From contig JANQSD010000022.1 in assembly GCA_028284225.1 (NCBI GenBank), forward strand, positions 99,777 to 163,776: DNA of 64,000 nt, in the 5' to 3' direction. The translations under genes and the position numbers were made by a program. The first letter of the stretch is position 1, and each line of letters opens with the position of its first letter. This document shows, in pieces, positions 33,729 to 42,276 of the stretch. Below the pieces are notes generated by a model, which did not search any database, was not told the DNA's origin, and worked only from the letters and a program-made list of their open reading frames with translations. The DNA is from Arenicellales bacterium. GTDB lineage: Bacteria > Pseudomonadota > Gammaproteobacteria > Arenicellales > JAHEKD01.

Positions 33729-34667
33729 ATGAGCCAGGCATTAGACATTAGAGAATTCAGACAGACTCTGGGTGCTTTTCTGACGGGCGTCACTGTAGTG
33801 ACGACTATCAATGAGCAAGGCGAGCCAATAGGGTTTACGGCCAATTCATTTACTTCCGTATCTCTTGATCCGCCGCTGGTGCTGGTATGCCTTGCTAAAA
33901 CCTCCGGAAATTGTGCCAGTTTTGCTAACAGCAAATCTTATGCGATTAATATTCTGGCAGAGAACCAGCAACATGTCTCGGGTACTTTCGCCAGCCCTAT
34001 AGCAGACCGTTTTGCCACTGTCGGCTGGTGTAAGCAACATACCGGCAGCCCGATCATAGACGATGTCGCCGCCTGGCTGGATTGCAGCATGCATGAAGTA
34101 GTGGACGCTGGTGATCATTTGATTTTTATAGGGCAAGTGATGGCATTCGGCAATACTACGCAAGCACCGTTAGGTTATTTGCGCGGTAATTATGTTCGTT
34201 TTGCCCTGGAGCAGGAAGCGGCTGTTGCCATGGAGAACCCGGATCAGGAAACATCAGTTGGCGCAATTGTTGAACAAAACGGGGCTGTATTTTTGATTGA
34301 GAAGGGCGAGAAATTACATTTACCCCAAGCAGCAAGATTGGGCAATGAACTGGATGATTTGAGCCTGCTTGGCAAGCTCAATAAACTGGGCTTGCACACA
34401 GACGTGAATTATCTATTCGCCGTTTATGAAAATAAAAAATCCAAAGAACTATCTATCTATTATCGCGGACAGGTTGCCGATAGCTCACAAGTTAAGCAAG
34501 GTCGTTTTTATGTCTTTGAAGAAATTCCATTTGAAAAATTACCGGACGAAGCCACCCAAATTATGCTCAAGCGTTATATCGATGAACGTGAGCAAGATGC
34601 ATTTGGCATTTATGTTGGTGATGAACGAAAAGGAGCGATAGAACCGCTAGCCAAATTAGGAGATTAA
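33729..34667 (+). CDS. Flavin reductase with C-terminal Nudix-like domain
   Basis: A 312-residue fusion. Residues about 8-160 form a flavin-reductase-like split barrel (FRQTLGAFLTGVTVVTT, GFTANSFTSVSLDPPLVLVCLAK, YAINILAENQ, LIFIGQVMAFG) that supplies reduced FMN. Residues about 180-310 resemble a Nudix-fold domain (AIVEQNGAVFLIEKGEKLHLP, then a helical stretch) lacking a full Nudix box. It starts 11 bp after the hydrolase with AAAGGA upstream and precedes the LLM monooxygenase by 2 bp, giving a two-component monooxygenase. Confidence 0.85.
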   Translation: MSQALDIREFRQTLGAFLTGVTVVTTINEQGEPIGFTANSFTSVSLDPPLVLVCLAKTSGNCASFANSKSYAINILAENQQHVSGTFASPIADRFATVGWCKQHTGSPIIDDVAAWLDCSMHEVVDAGDHLIFIGQVMAFGNTTQAPLGYLRGNYVRFALEQEAAVAMENPDQETSVGAIVEQNGAVFLIEKGEKLHLPQAARLGNELDDLSLLGKLNKLGLHTDVNYLFAVYENKKSKELSIYYRGQVADSSQVKQGRFYVFEEIPFEKLPDEATQIMLKRYIDEREQDAFGIYVGDERKGAIEPLAKLGD

Positions 34668-34669
34668 CA

Positions 34670-35710
34670 ATGCAATTTTCACTTTTTGTCCATATGGAAC
34701 GTATTAATCGTGACCAAACTCAAAAGCAACTCTATGATGAGTTTATTGAACTGTGTACATTAGCCGACCGCTCAGGTTTTAGTACGATCTGGACCGGTGA
34801 GCATCATGGCATGAACTTCACCATTGCACCAAATCCATTTATTAATTTAGTCGATCTAGCTCGGCGCACTGAAAATGTACGATTGGGAACAGGCACTATT
34901 GTCGCGCCGTTCTGGCACCCGATCAAACTTGCCGGTGAAGCGGCCATGACGGATATTGTGACTGATGGTCGTTTGGATATCGGCATTGCCAGAGGAGCTT
35001 ATTCGTTTGAATATGAACGCATAGGCGAAGGTGTTGATGCCTGGGGTGCAGGACAGAAATTGCGCGAAATTATTCCTGCAATAAAAGGCCTGTGGCAAGG
35101 CGACTATGAACATGACGGTGACAATTGGTCATTTCCTAAAACCACCAGTGCACCTAAACCTTTGCAACAGCCGCATCCGCCTATTTGGGTCGCTGCACGT
35201 GATCCTAATTCACATGATTTTGCAGTTGTGAATGGCTGTAATGTGCAGGTGACACCGCTGTGGTTAGGTGATGAGGAAATTGAATCGCTGATGGATCGAT
35301 TCAATACGGCCTGTACAGACCATCCGCAAATTCCGCGCCCGAAAATCATGTTGCTCAATCACACCTATGTGGCTGAAACCGAAGAAGAACTGGTGCAGGG
35401 GGCTAAGGATTTGAGCCGATTTTACTGCTACTTCGGAGCCTGGTTTAAGAATGAACGGCCCATTGAGCAAGGCTTGATCCAGGCGTTGACGGAAGACGAG
35501 ATGGCCAAAATTGAAATGTATTCACCAGCCAATATGCGCGCCAATAATGTTGTCGGTACCCCGGATGAAGTCATAAACAAACTGAAACACTATGAATCTC
35601 TGGGCTATGACGAATATAGTTTTTGGATTGATTCAGGCATGAGTTATGAGAAAAAACGTCGCTCACTAGAATTATTCATTAATGAAGTAATGCCAGCGTT
35701 TAAAGCTTAG
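34670..35710 (+). CDS. LLM-class flavin-dependent monooxygenase
   Basis: A 346-residue bacterial-luciferase-like TIM-barrel monooxygenase: FSTIWTGEHHGMNFTIAPNP (with the conserved His pair), LGTGTIVAPFWHPIKLAGEAAM, DIGIARGAYSFEYERIG and a C-terminal NVVGTPDEVINKLKHYESLGYDEY. It uses reduced FMN from the upstream reductase and O2 to oxidise an organic substrate. RBS AGGAGA is present at the 3' end of the reductase. The substrate is unknown; the aldehyde dehydrogenase downstream suggests that an aldehyde is produced. Confidence 0.9.
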   Translation: MQFSLFVHMERINRDQTQKQLYDEFIELCTLADRSGFSTIWTGEHHGMNFTIAPNPFINLVDLARRTENVRLGTGTIVAPFWHPIKLAGEAAMTDIVTDGRLDIGIARGAYSFEYERIGEGVDAWGAGQKLREIIPAIKGLWQGDYEHDGDNWSFPKTTSAPKPLQQPHPPIWVAARDPNSHDFAVVNGCNVQVTPLWLGDEEIESLMDRFNTACTDHPQIPRPKIMLLNHTYVAETEEELVQGAKDLSRFYCYFGAWFKNERPIEQGLIQALTEDEMAKIEMYSPANMRANNVVGTPDEVINKLKHYESLGYDEYSFWIDSGMSYEKKRRSLELFINEVMPAFKA

Positions 35711-35725
35711 CCTATGGGAGGAACT

Positions 35726-37195
35726 ATGCAAATTTTTAACCATTATATTAACGGTCAATTTAGAGCGGGTACCGAACAGTTTGAAAGTTTAAACCCGGCT
35801 AATGGTAAACCCTGGGCCACGTTTCCAGCCGCAACCGAGCATGAAGTGAATCAGGCGGTTGAAGCGGCCGAGAATGCATTATTCAATAGCGAATGGACGC
35901 ACTATACAGCCACCCAGCGCGGGAAATTATTACGCAAGTTGGGTGATTTGATCGTTGAGTATGCCAATGAACTTGGCGACCTTGAAACCACTGATAGTGG
36001 CAAATTGGCGCGAGAAACACGTGCGCAATCGGCTTATGTGGCTGATTATTACCACTATTATGCCGGCTTGGCTGACAAGATTCAGGGTCAAGTCATCCCC
36101 ATCGATAAACCCGATTTGCATGTGTTTACCACTCGCGAACCAATAGGTGTGGTTGCCGCAATTGTGCCCTGGAATGCACAAATGTTTTTGTCGGCCACTA
36201 AAATTGCACCCGCACTGGCAGCCGGCAATACAGTGGTGGTTAAAGCGTCAGAGCAAGCACCGGCTGCCATGTTTAAGTTTGCCGAGCTAATCGATCAGGC
36301 AGGGTTTCCGCCGGGGGTGATTAACATCATCACCGGCTTTGGTGAACCTTGCGGCCGAGCATTAACCGCTCACCCTAAAGTGGCAAGAGTCGCTTTTACC
36401 GGCGGCCCGGAAACAGCCAGGCATATTGTCCGTAATACAGCAGCAAATTTTGCCCATGTATCGCTGGAGTTAGGCGGCAAATCCCCCATGATTATTTTCG
36501 AAGATGCTGATCTTGAGGGTGCAGTTAACGGTATTATTGCCGGAAACTATGGTGCATCGGGACAAAGTTGTGTAGCTGGTTCGCGGGTCTTTATCCAAAG
36601 CAGTATTTACGATGACATCTTGGAGCGCATTAAACAACGTGCTGCTGAAATTGTTATTGGTGATCCACTAGCCGAGCATACACAGGTTGGCCCGTTAGCC
36701 ACTACTGCCCAGGTTGAACGTTGCGAGCGGGTTATTGCTAACTCGATAGAACAGGGAGCCAGCTTGATTTGTGGGGGTAAAAGGCCTTCGCATTTGTCTG
36801 AAGGTTGGTACTTTGAGCCAACCCTGTTGTCCTGTCCTGATCAATCCATCGAATCAGTCAGAACAGAGTTTTTCGCGCCGGTAATCAGTGCACTCAAATT
36901 CGATACCGAAGAGCAAGCCATAGCCATGGCTAATGACTCACAATTTGGTTTGGGAGCAGGTGTGTTTACAGAAAATCTAGCCCGGGCCCATCGCGTTACC
37001 AAGCAAATTCGCTCAGGCATTATTTGGGTCAATACTTATCGTGCCATTTCTCCACTAGCACCTTTTGGAGGTTTTAAGCAAAGTGGAGGTTCACGTGAAG
37101 CGGGTATAGATGTGATTTATGATTACACCCGCACCAAAACCACCTGGATCAATACCTCAAAACAGCCCATGGCGAATCCGTTTGTGATGCAGTGA
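35726..37195 (+). CDS. NAD(P)-dependent aldehyde dehydrogenase
   Basis: A 489-residue ALDH started at ATG 35726, preceded by GGGAGGAACT; an in-frame ATG at 35714 overlaps that site. Catalytic features are present: GVVAAIVPWNAQMFL, the cofactor loop VAFTGGPETARHI, the ELGGKSP motif with the general-base Glu and GASGQSCVAGSRVFI with the nucleophilic Cys, then FGGFKQSGGSREAG. It oxidises an aldehyde to an acid as the probable last step of the operon. Confidence 0.9.
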   Translation: MQIFNHYINGQFRAGTEQFESLNPANGKPWATFPAATEHEVNQAVEAAENALFNSEWTHYTATQRGKLLRKLGDLIVEYANELGDLETTDSGKLARETRAQSAYVADYYHYYAGLADKIQGQVIPIDKPDLHVFTTREPIGVVAAIVPWNAQMFLSATKIAPALAAGNTVVVKASEQAPAAMFKFAELIDQAGFPPGVINIITGFGEPCGRALTAHPKVARVAFTGGPETARHIVRNTAANFAHVSLELGGKSPMIIFEDADLEGAVNGIIAGNYGASGQSCVAGSRVFIQSSIYDDILERIKQRAAEIVIGDPLAEHTQVGPLATTAQVERCERVIANSIEQGASLICGGKRPSHLSEGWYFEPTLLSCPDQSIESVRTEFFAPVISALKFDTEEQAIAMANDSQFGLGAGVFTENLARAHRVTKQIRSGIIWVNTYRAISPLAPFGGFKQSGGSREAGIDVIYDYTRTKTTWINTSKQPMANPFVMQ

Positions 37196-37233
37196 TTGGA
37201 TAGCGTACCAAAGACTCAGAGATCTTCTTATAT

Positions 37234-37324
37234 CGTCATTCCCGCACTGAATCGAGTTCAGCACAGGCTACGGCGGGAATCTAGAAAGTTAAAAACCTAG
37301 ATTCCCGCCTGCGCGGGAATGACG
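37234..37324. repeat. Dispersed palindromic repeat, family A, full inverted copy
   Basis: CGTCATTCCCGC... at the left and GCGCGGGAATGACG at the right, with GGCGGGAATCTAG facing CTAGATTCCCGCC around an AAAGTTAAAAAC centre. It is nearly palindromic over 91 bp and could terminate the operon ending at 37195. Confidence 0.8.
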
Positions 37325-37374
37325 TTTAAAAAGCAATTATCAATTGTTTTTTATAGGTCAAGTAACTTTTATCC

Positions 37375-37773
37375 TTAGTTGTTAGATAAACTCAAAGGTT
37401 CTAGCTTAACAACAGTATAGGTTGTTATCACATGTAGACATTTGTCATGATTTTTATTTACATGGATATCTTCAATCACTTTTTCAGCATAATCATTTAA
37501 GTTGATTGATATAGAATATATTCCTGGTCCAACTCCTCCAAATAGCGTATCCTTATCGCAATACCAATATCCTATTCCTTCCAGTTCTTTTATACCTTTA
37601 ACAAACTTAGCTTTGACTTGACATGAAATATTTTTGGAAGTAGCTAAGTCGTACACGATTAAGCCAATTCCAGGGTGCCCAATTGTTTGACACTTAGTTC
37701 TATTTTGTTGACAACTCATATTTAAACAAACCATTAAAAGTAATAGTGAGAATTGAAGTTTTTTTGAAATCAT
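37375..37773 (-). CDS. Small lipoprotein, unknown function
   Basis: A 132-residue protein with a lipoprotein signal peptide: charged N-terminus, hydrophobic core LLLLMVCLN and lipobox LNMSC with the acylated Cys at residue 21. The mature part has strands GLIVYDLATS and GPGIYSISINLNDYAEK that resemble a small carboxypeptidase-regulatory-like beta fold, and four further cysteines. Its codon use is more AT-rich than that of its neighbours, so it may be acquired. No named family. Confidence 0.6.
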   Translation of the reverse strand: MISKKLQFSLLLLMVCLNMSCQQNRTKCQTIGHPGIGLIVYDLATSKNISCQVKAKFVKGIKELEGIGYWYCDKDTLFGGVGPGIYSISINLNDYAEKVIEDIHVNKNHDKCLHVITTYTVVKLEPLSLSNN

Positions 37774-37903
37774 GACTAATGAATTTTGTTGTTAAAATTT
37801 CTAGGGAGATACTAATTATCTCTTAACACAATAGTATCTGCGAACTTGCATTTAAGATCACAGTATAGCAATCTCTTTCAGTAGTAAATCTAAAGGCAAA
37901 ACT

Positions 37904-38113
37904 ATGAGTGAACACATTTACAAGCATATCCGTCTAACTGGTAGCTCAAAAGTCAGTAGCGATGAAGCAGTTAAAAATGCAATCACCAAAGCTTCGGAAA
38001 CAGTAAAACATATTAACTGGTTTAAAGTTCTGGAAACCCGTGGTCAAGTTGAGAACAATGAAATTCAGTATTGGCAAGTGACTGTTGAAGTTGGGTTTCG
38101 ACTAAAGGATTAA
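37904..38113 (+). CDS. Dodecin
   Basis: A 69-residue flavin-binding dodecin: MSEHIYKHIRLTGSSKVSSDEAVKNAITKASETVKHINWFKVLETRGQ shows the strand-helix-strand-strand fold, and the Trp in INWF stacks on flavin. Dodecins are twelve-subunit shells that store or buffer flavins. The gene ends 11 bp before the prephenate dehydratase and may be co-transcribed with it. Confidence 0.9.
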   Translation: MSEHIYKHIRLTGSSKVSSDEAVKNAITKASETVKHINWFKVLETRGQVENNEIQYWQVTVEVGFRLKD

Positions 38114-38124
38114 AGACAATCAAA

Positions 38125-38967
38125 ATGAATCGAATCGCATTCCAGGGCGAATACGGTGCCAATTCAGATATGGCTTGCCGTGATATGTATCCTGATTTGG
38201 AGCCGTTGCCTTGTCGTACTTTTGAAGACGCTTTCAATGCCGTGAGTCACGGTGATGCCGAACTGGCGATGATTCCTATAGAGAATACTATTGCGGGAAG
38301 AGTGGCCGATATTCATTTGTTATTGCCAGAATCAGACTTGTACATCGTCGCTGAATATTTTATGCCGATCCGATTTCAATTGATGGTATTACCGGGTGTA
38401 AAGGTGCAGCAGATTGAAACAGTCCATAGCCACGTTCATGCCCTGGGCCAATGCCGGAAAATTATAGCGCAACGTGGTTGGCAGGCAATCGTGGCAGGTG
38501 ATACAGCGGGTGCCGCCAAGCTTGTCGCTGAAAAGGCTGACCCGACGATGGCCGCCATTGCACCTGAATTAGCTGCTGAGTTATATGATCTTGAAATAAT
38601 AGAGCGCAATGTTGAGGATACTGAGAATAATGTGACGCGATTTGTGATATTGGCCAGGGATAAAAGCGTTGTAGAGCGTAATAATGCCTCAGAAACAATA
38701 ATTACAACCTTTGTTTTTAATGTTCGTAATATGCCTGCTGCGCTTTATAAAGCTATGGGTGGTTTTGCCACAAATGGCGTAAATATGACCAAACTGGAGA
38801 GCTATCAGCTCGAGGGTAAATTTACTGCGACACAGTTTTATGCCGATATTGAAGGCCATCCGGACGATGTGCCGGTAGCAAATGCATTAAATGAATTGCA
38901 ATTTTTCTCTAACCAGCTTCGAATTCTAGGTGCCTATAAAGCTCATCCTTTTCGGCTCGAACAATAG
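38125..38967 (+). CDS. pheA: Prephenate dehydratase (monofunctional, PDT-ACT)
   Basis: A 280-residue protein with a PDT catalytic domain (1-180: RIAFQGEYGANSDMA, AMIPIENTIAGRVADIH, SHVHALGQCRK, the TRF motif in NVTRFVI) followed by an ACT domain (about 198-275: NMPAALYKAMGGFATNGVNMTKLES). It converts prephenate to phenylpyruvate in phenylalanine synthesis, with allosteric Phe control through ACT. No chorismate mutase domain is fused. The ACT motif reads LESYQ instead of ESRP, a variant common in alphaproteobacterial-type enzymes. Confidence 0.93.
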   Translation: MNRIAFQGEYGANSDMACRDMYPDLEPLPCRTFEDAFNAVSHGDAELAMIPIENTIAGRVADIHLLLPESDLYIVAEYFMPIRFQLMVLPGVKVQQIETVHSHVHALGQCRKIIAQRGWQAIVAGDTAGAAKLVAEKADPTMAAIAPELAAELYDLEIIERNVEDTENNVTRFVILARDKSVVERNNASETIITTFVFNVRNMPAALYKAMGGFATNGVNMTKLESYQLEGKFTATQFYADIEGHPDDVPVANALNELQFFSNQLRILGAYKAHPFRLEQ

Positions 38968-38996
38968 AGTGTAAGGAACTTCTGAACAAATATCCT

Positions 38997-39036
38997 CATT
39001 TCCACTGAATCGAGTTAAACACAGGCTTGGACGGGG
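38997..39036. repeat. Degenerate family A repeat fragment
   Basis: CACTGAATCGAGTTAAACAC then AGGCTTGGACGGG matches the 5' part of the copy at 37234 with substitutions. It is the first of two repeats in the 330-bp gap before the globin gene. Confidence 0.45.
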
Positions 39037-39093
39037 GTACAGAGAAATCAAGAGGTGATGGGTTTATCAGCGAAACGATTTTAGATGTTTTTC

Positions 39094-39164
39094 AACCCCC
39101 TCTGGCTCCCCCTGAAAGGGGGAGAACTGTTCCTCTCCTTTTAGGGGAGGTTAGGTGGGGTGAA
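39094..39164. repeat. Dispersed palindromic repeat, family B
   Basis: AACCCCCTCTGGCTCCCCCT, GAAAGGGGGAGAAC, CCTCTCCTTTTAGGGGAGG and TTAGGTGGGGTGAA. It matches the copies at 16586 and 55453 at most positions. Confidence 0.75.
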
Positions 39165-39297
39165 ATGATGAAAATGCAACAGGTAACAATTCATCAACGA
39201 ATTACTAAACTACCATGATAACTTTTATGAGACATTATCAGTTCTATTTATTGTATATACTCTTAGAACCTTCATCTTTACTCTGTTGAGACTACAA

Positions 39298-39723
39298 ATG
39301 ACAAAAAAATTTGGTCAACTAGATGCCTCATTTAAAGCTGCCGGCGGTGTCGAAGGTATAGAAAAATTAGTCAGAGATTTCTATGCATTAATGGATCGCT
39401 TGCCCGAAGCCGAGCGTATTCGCGCCATGCATGCGGATGATCTGGAACTATCTATTGACAAATTATCGCGCTTTTTGTGTGGGTGGTTAGGTGGCCCCAG
39501 GCGCTATCAAGAAAAGTATGGCTCAATAAGCATCCCGGGTGTTCATTCGCATTTGCGTATAGGTGAAGCTGAAAAACAGGCCTGGTTGTTGTGCATGAAG
39601 CAGGCTATAGGTAAACAGAACTATAGCCCGGAATTTTCTGAGTATTTACTTACTCAGTTAAGTGTGCCGGCAGAACGAGTAAAGCAAGTTTGTACTATTA
39701 CTAAAGGAGCAGGAAATGGCTGA
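39298..39723 (+). CDS. Group II truncated hemoglobin
   Basis: A 141-residue truncated globin started at ATG 39298. GGVEGIEKLVRDFYALMDRLPEAERIRAMHADDLELSIDKLSRFLCGWLGGPRRYQEKYG and the following HLRIGEAEKQAWLLCM are typical of group II trHbs. Such proteins bind heme and handle O2, NO or peroxides. It overlaps the AlkC-like gene by 8 bp, so the two are translationally coupled. Confidence 0.88.
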   Translation: MTKKFGQLDASFKAAGGVEGIEKLVRDFYALMDRLPEAERIRAMHADDLELSIDKLSRFLCGWLGGPRRYQEKYGSISIPGVHSHLRIGEAEKQAWLLCMKQAIGKQNYSPEFSEYLLTQLSVPAERVKQVCTITKGAGNG

Positions 39724-40489
39724 ATATGTGCAATTAAAATATTATTTCGGTAAAGAATTGGCGCAATTGCTATCCCAAAAAATTAAACCCATTTACCCTG
39801 AGTTTAAATCTCGAGCATTTATCAATAGGGTTGCCAAGCATGTTGATGGCCTTGAACTAAAGGCTCGAGTTGAAGTTATTACTGACACACTTCACGATTA
39901 TCTTCCGCAAGACTATCCGCAAGCCTACGAAATACTAAAGCAATGCCTGGGACCGGAAAATGACCAGGAAACAGGCATGTTTAAAGAGTTTTATTGGGTT
40001 ATGCCGATTGCCTTATATGTTGAAAAATATGGTCTCGATCATTTCAAGGTTTCGATCAAAATGATTGAAGAAATCACTAAACGTAACACCGGTGAATACG
40101 CGATTCGGCCTTATATCGTCAAGTACCCGAAGCAAACATTAACAGTTATGAAGCGTTGGTCTAAAAGTAAAAACGTTCATTTAAGACGTCTGGCCAGTGA
40201 AGGATTAAGACCAAGATTACCCTGGGCGAAAAAAATTACATTGTATTGTGACAACCCTGCACCGATGTTTGAAATTCTGGAGAATTTGAAATCTGATACA
40301 TCAGCATTTGTGCGTAAGTCTGTGGCCAATCATTTGAACGACTTATTAAAAGAAAATTACAACTACACTTTTGCAGCGTTAAAACGCTGGCACAAGGATG
40401 CAACAGATGAAACCCGCTGGATTATTAAACACGCACTAAGGAATGAGCTGAAGAAAAGTAATCCGGCCGCACAAAAGCTTATTACCTAA
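39716..40489 (+). CDS. DNA alkylation repair protein, AlkC-like HEAT-repeat glycosylase
   Basis: A 257-residue all-helical HEAT-like-repeat protein. LRRLASEGLRPRLPWAKKI and FEILENLKSDTSAFVRKSVANHLNDL are the AlkC/YhaZ signatures; the family removes 3-methyladenine-type lesions without base flipping. It overlaps the globin gene by 8 bp. With the Ada-AlkA and Ogt genes at 16.6-18.7 kb, it is the third alkylation-repair gene in the window. Confidence 0.88.
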   Translation: MAEYVQLKYYFGKELAQLLSQKIKPIYPEFKSRAFINRVAKHVDGLELKARVEVITDTLHDYLPQDYPQAYEILKQCLGPENDQETGMFKEFYWVMPIALYVEKYGLDHFKVSIKMIEEITKRNTGEYAIRPYIVKYPKQTLTVMKRWSKSKNVHLRRLASEGLRPRLPWAKKITLYCDNPAPMFEILENLKSDTSAFVRKSVANHLNDLLKENYNYTFAALKRWHKDATDETRWIIKHALRNELKKSNPAAQKLIT

Positions 40490-40516
40490 TTGTTAGTAAG
40501 AGTAAAAGAGGTGCCA

Positions 40517-40864
40517 ATGGAAAACACTAAAACCGGTCAAGGTATGATCATGAGATTGTTTCATGTGCGCGCCAAGGCGGGGTGTGCAGCTGAATTAATG
40601 AAAAAATTCGCAACAACATCTGCTGATGTGGTTCAGCATGAGCCGGGCAACAAAGGATATTTTTTCGGTCAAGGTGTTGCAGTTGATGAAGATATCGTCA
40701 TTTTTGCCTCTTTCTGGAGCGATCTGGAAGCCGTGAAACAGCGTTTTGGCGAGGATTGGCAAACATCATTTCTACCAGAGGGTTATGAAGACTTGATCGA
40801 GGAATGTTCTGTTCAACACATCGACGTCAGTTCCGGTTGGTTCGTTCAACCTGATTGTCAGTAA
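40517..40864 (+). CDS. Antibiotic-biosynthesis-monooxygenase-like (ABM) protein
   Basis: A 115-residue dimeric alpha/beta-barrel protein started at ATG 40517 with AGAGGTG upstream. IMRLFHVRAKAGCAAELMKKFATTSADVV, then GNKGYFFGQGV and IFASFWSDLEAVKQRFG, is the ABM ferredoxin-like fold, related to heme-degrading and quinone monooxygenases. The activity is unknown. It lies 27 bp after the AlkC gene and 49 bp before the FkbM gene. Confidence 0.75.
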   Translation: MENTKTGQGMIMRLFHVRAKAGCAAELMKKFATTSADVVQHEPGNKGYFFGQGVAVDEDIVIFASFWSDLEAVKQRFGEDWQTSFLPEGYEDLIEECSVQHIDVSSGWFVQPDCQ

Positions 40865-40913
40865 ACATCTTTTTCGCCTTGGCGTTAGTTGTTTCTATCG
40901 CTAAACTTAACCA

Positions 40914-41612
40914 ATGAGCACTGGTTTAGTTAGGAAACTTAAAAATAACTACAGACGTAAAAAATTGGCGTCCTTTGGTTTTATTGAAGAATTAACTTGC
41001 CCTCAGCAGGTGTATGGTCAAGGCGATGGTAGTTGGATTGTTAATCCAGAAAATATTAACTCATCCAGCGTGATATACAGTTTTGGTATTGGACGAGATA
41101 TTTCCCTGGAACTTGAGTTAATAGAAAAGCATGATGCTGCCGTTCATGCCTTCGACCCAACACCCGTCTCACTTGAGTGGGTTTCACAACAACCATTACC
41201 CATGCAATTGGTGATTCACGATTATGGCCTCGCTGCTTTCGATGGTGATCTGGAATTTCAAATGCCGCGTAAACAGACCGGCGCACATTTCAGTCCGGTA
41301 CAACGCTATAAAAATAGTTCAACAGGTTTATATAAAGCACCGGTAAAGCGGTTATCAACAATAATGGATGAATTGCAACATCAACATATTGATTTACTCA
41401 AAATTGATATTGAGGGCGGTGAATATGATGCAATTGATGATCTTTTAAACTCAGATATTTCTGTTAAGCAATTATTAGTGGAATTTCATCATAACTATGC
41501 AACCATTTCTTTGCAGCAAACATTAGATACCTTGTCCCGTTTGCGATCAGCCGGTTTTAAGATTTTTTCCATTAGTGACCGGACTTATGAAATATCAATG
41601 CTTAACCAATAG
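40914..41612 (+). CDS. FkbM-family SAM-dependent methyltransferase
   Basis: A 232-residue methyltransferase with the FkbM-type motifs: IYSFGIGRDISLELELIE as motif I, VHAFDPTPVSLEW as motif II and DLLKIDIEGGEYDAIDDLL near the C-terminus. Such enzymes O-methylate sugars or secondary metabolites; the substrate is unknown. It lies 12 bp before the LysE translocator gene. A second FkbM gene lies at 61552. Confidence 0.85.
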   Translation: MSTGLVRKLKNNYRRKKLASFGFIEELTCPQQVYGQGDGSWIVNPENINSSSVIYSFGIGRDISLELELIEKHDAAVHAFDPTPVSLEWVSQQPLPMQLVIHDYGLAAFDGDLEFQMPRKQTGAHFSPVQRYKNSSTGLYKAPVKRLSTIMDELQHQHIDLLKIDIEGGEYDAIDDLLNSDISVKQLLVEFHHNYATISLQQTLDTLSRLRSAGFKIFSISDRTYEISMLNQ

Positions 41613-41624
41613 GTCTAAACTAAA

Positions 41625-42254
41625 ATGAGCGATTCGCAAATAATCTTGTTTTTAATCACATCCATACTGTTAATCATTACACCAGGCCAGGATTTTATGC
41701 TGGTTATTTCCCGTTCGATTGCTATGGGTCGTAAAGCAGGAATGGCTACTATATCCGGGGTGAGCAGCAGTTTGGTCTTGCATAGCTTTTTAGTAGCCTT
41801 TGGATTAGGTGCCTTGCTGCAAACGTCCGAATTCCTTTTTTCTACCATGAAAATTATCGGCGCTTTATACCTCTTATATCTGGGTGTTAAAACATTTACG
41901 GCTAAACCGCCACAAATTGATATTGATGAATCCAGTAAAGTGCCGGTGCAGCGGTTGTTCCTGGAAGGCTTGATCTCGAATCTTTGTAATCCCAAGGTGA
42001 TTGTTTTTTACATTGCGTTTTTGCCGCAATTTGTCGCTGCTGATAATCAACATCCCACTGAAACATTATTGATGCTGGGAATCGTATTTGCTGTAATCAC
42101 TTTTTTCCTCATCGGCGGGATCGGCTTGCTCGCGGGCACAGCATCCAGCTGGTTACGTCAGAATCAATCCGTGCAGAGCCTATTAAATCGAATTAGCGGT
42201 ATAATCTTAATCGGTTTTGCCATACGTCTGTTTGCCACCGAGCGAACGGCATGA
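41625..42254 (+). CDS. LysE-family translocator
   Basis: A 209-residue, six-helix inner-membrane exporter of the LysE/RhtB superfamily. ITPGQDFMLVISRSIAMGRKAG at residues about 17-38 is the family signature, and GALYLLYLGVKTF follows. It exports amino acids or similar metabolites. It is in a plus-strand run with FkbM, a cupin and a DUF2784 gene. Confidence 0.9.
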   Translation: MSDSQIILFLITSILLIITPGQDFMLVISRSIAMGRKAGMATISGVSSSLVLHSFLVAFGLGALLQTSEFLFSTMKIIGALYLLYLGVKTFTAKPPQIDIDESSKVPVQRLFLEGLISNLCNPKVIVFYIAFLPQFVAADNQHPTETLLMLGIVFAVITFFLIGGIGLLAGTASSWLRQNQSVQSLLNRISGIILIGFAIRLFATERTA

Positions 42255-42276
42255 TAACAGAGTAGGAATTACTTGC

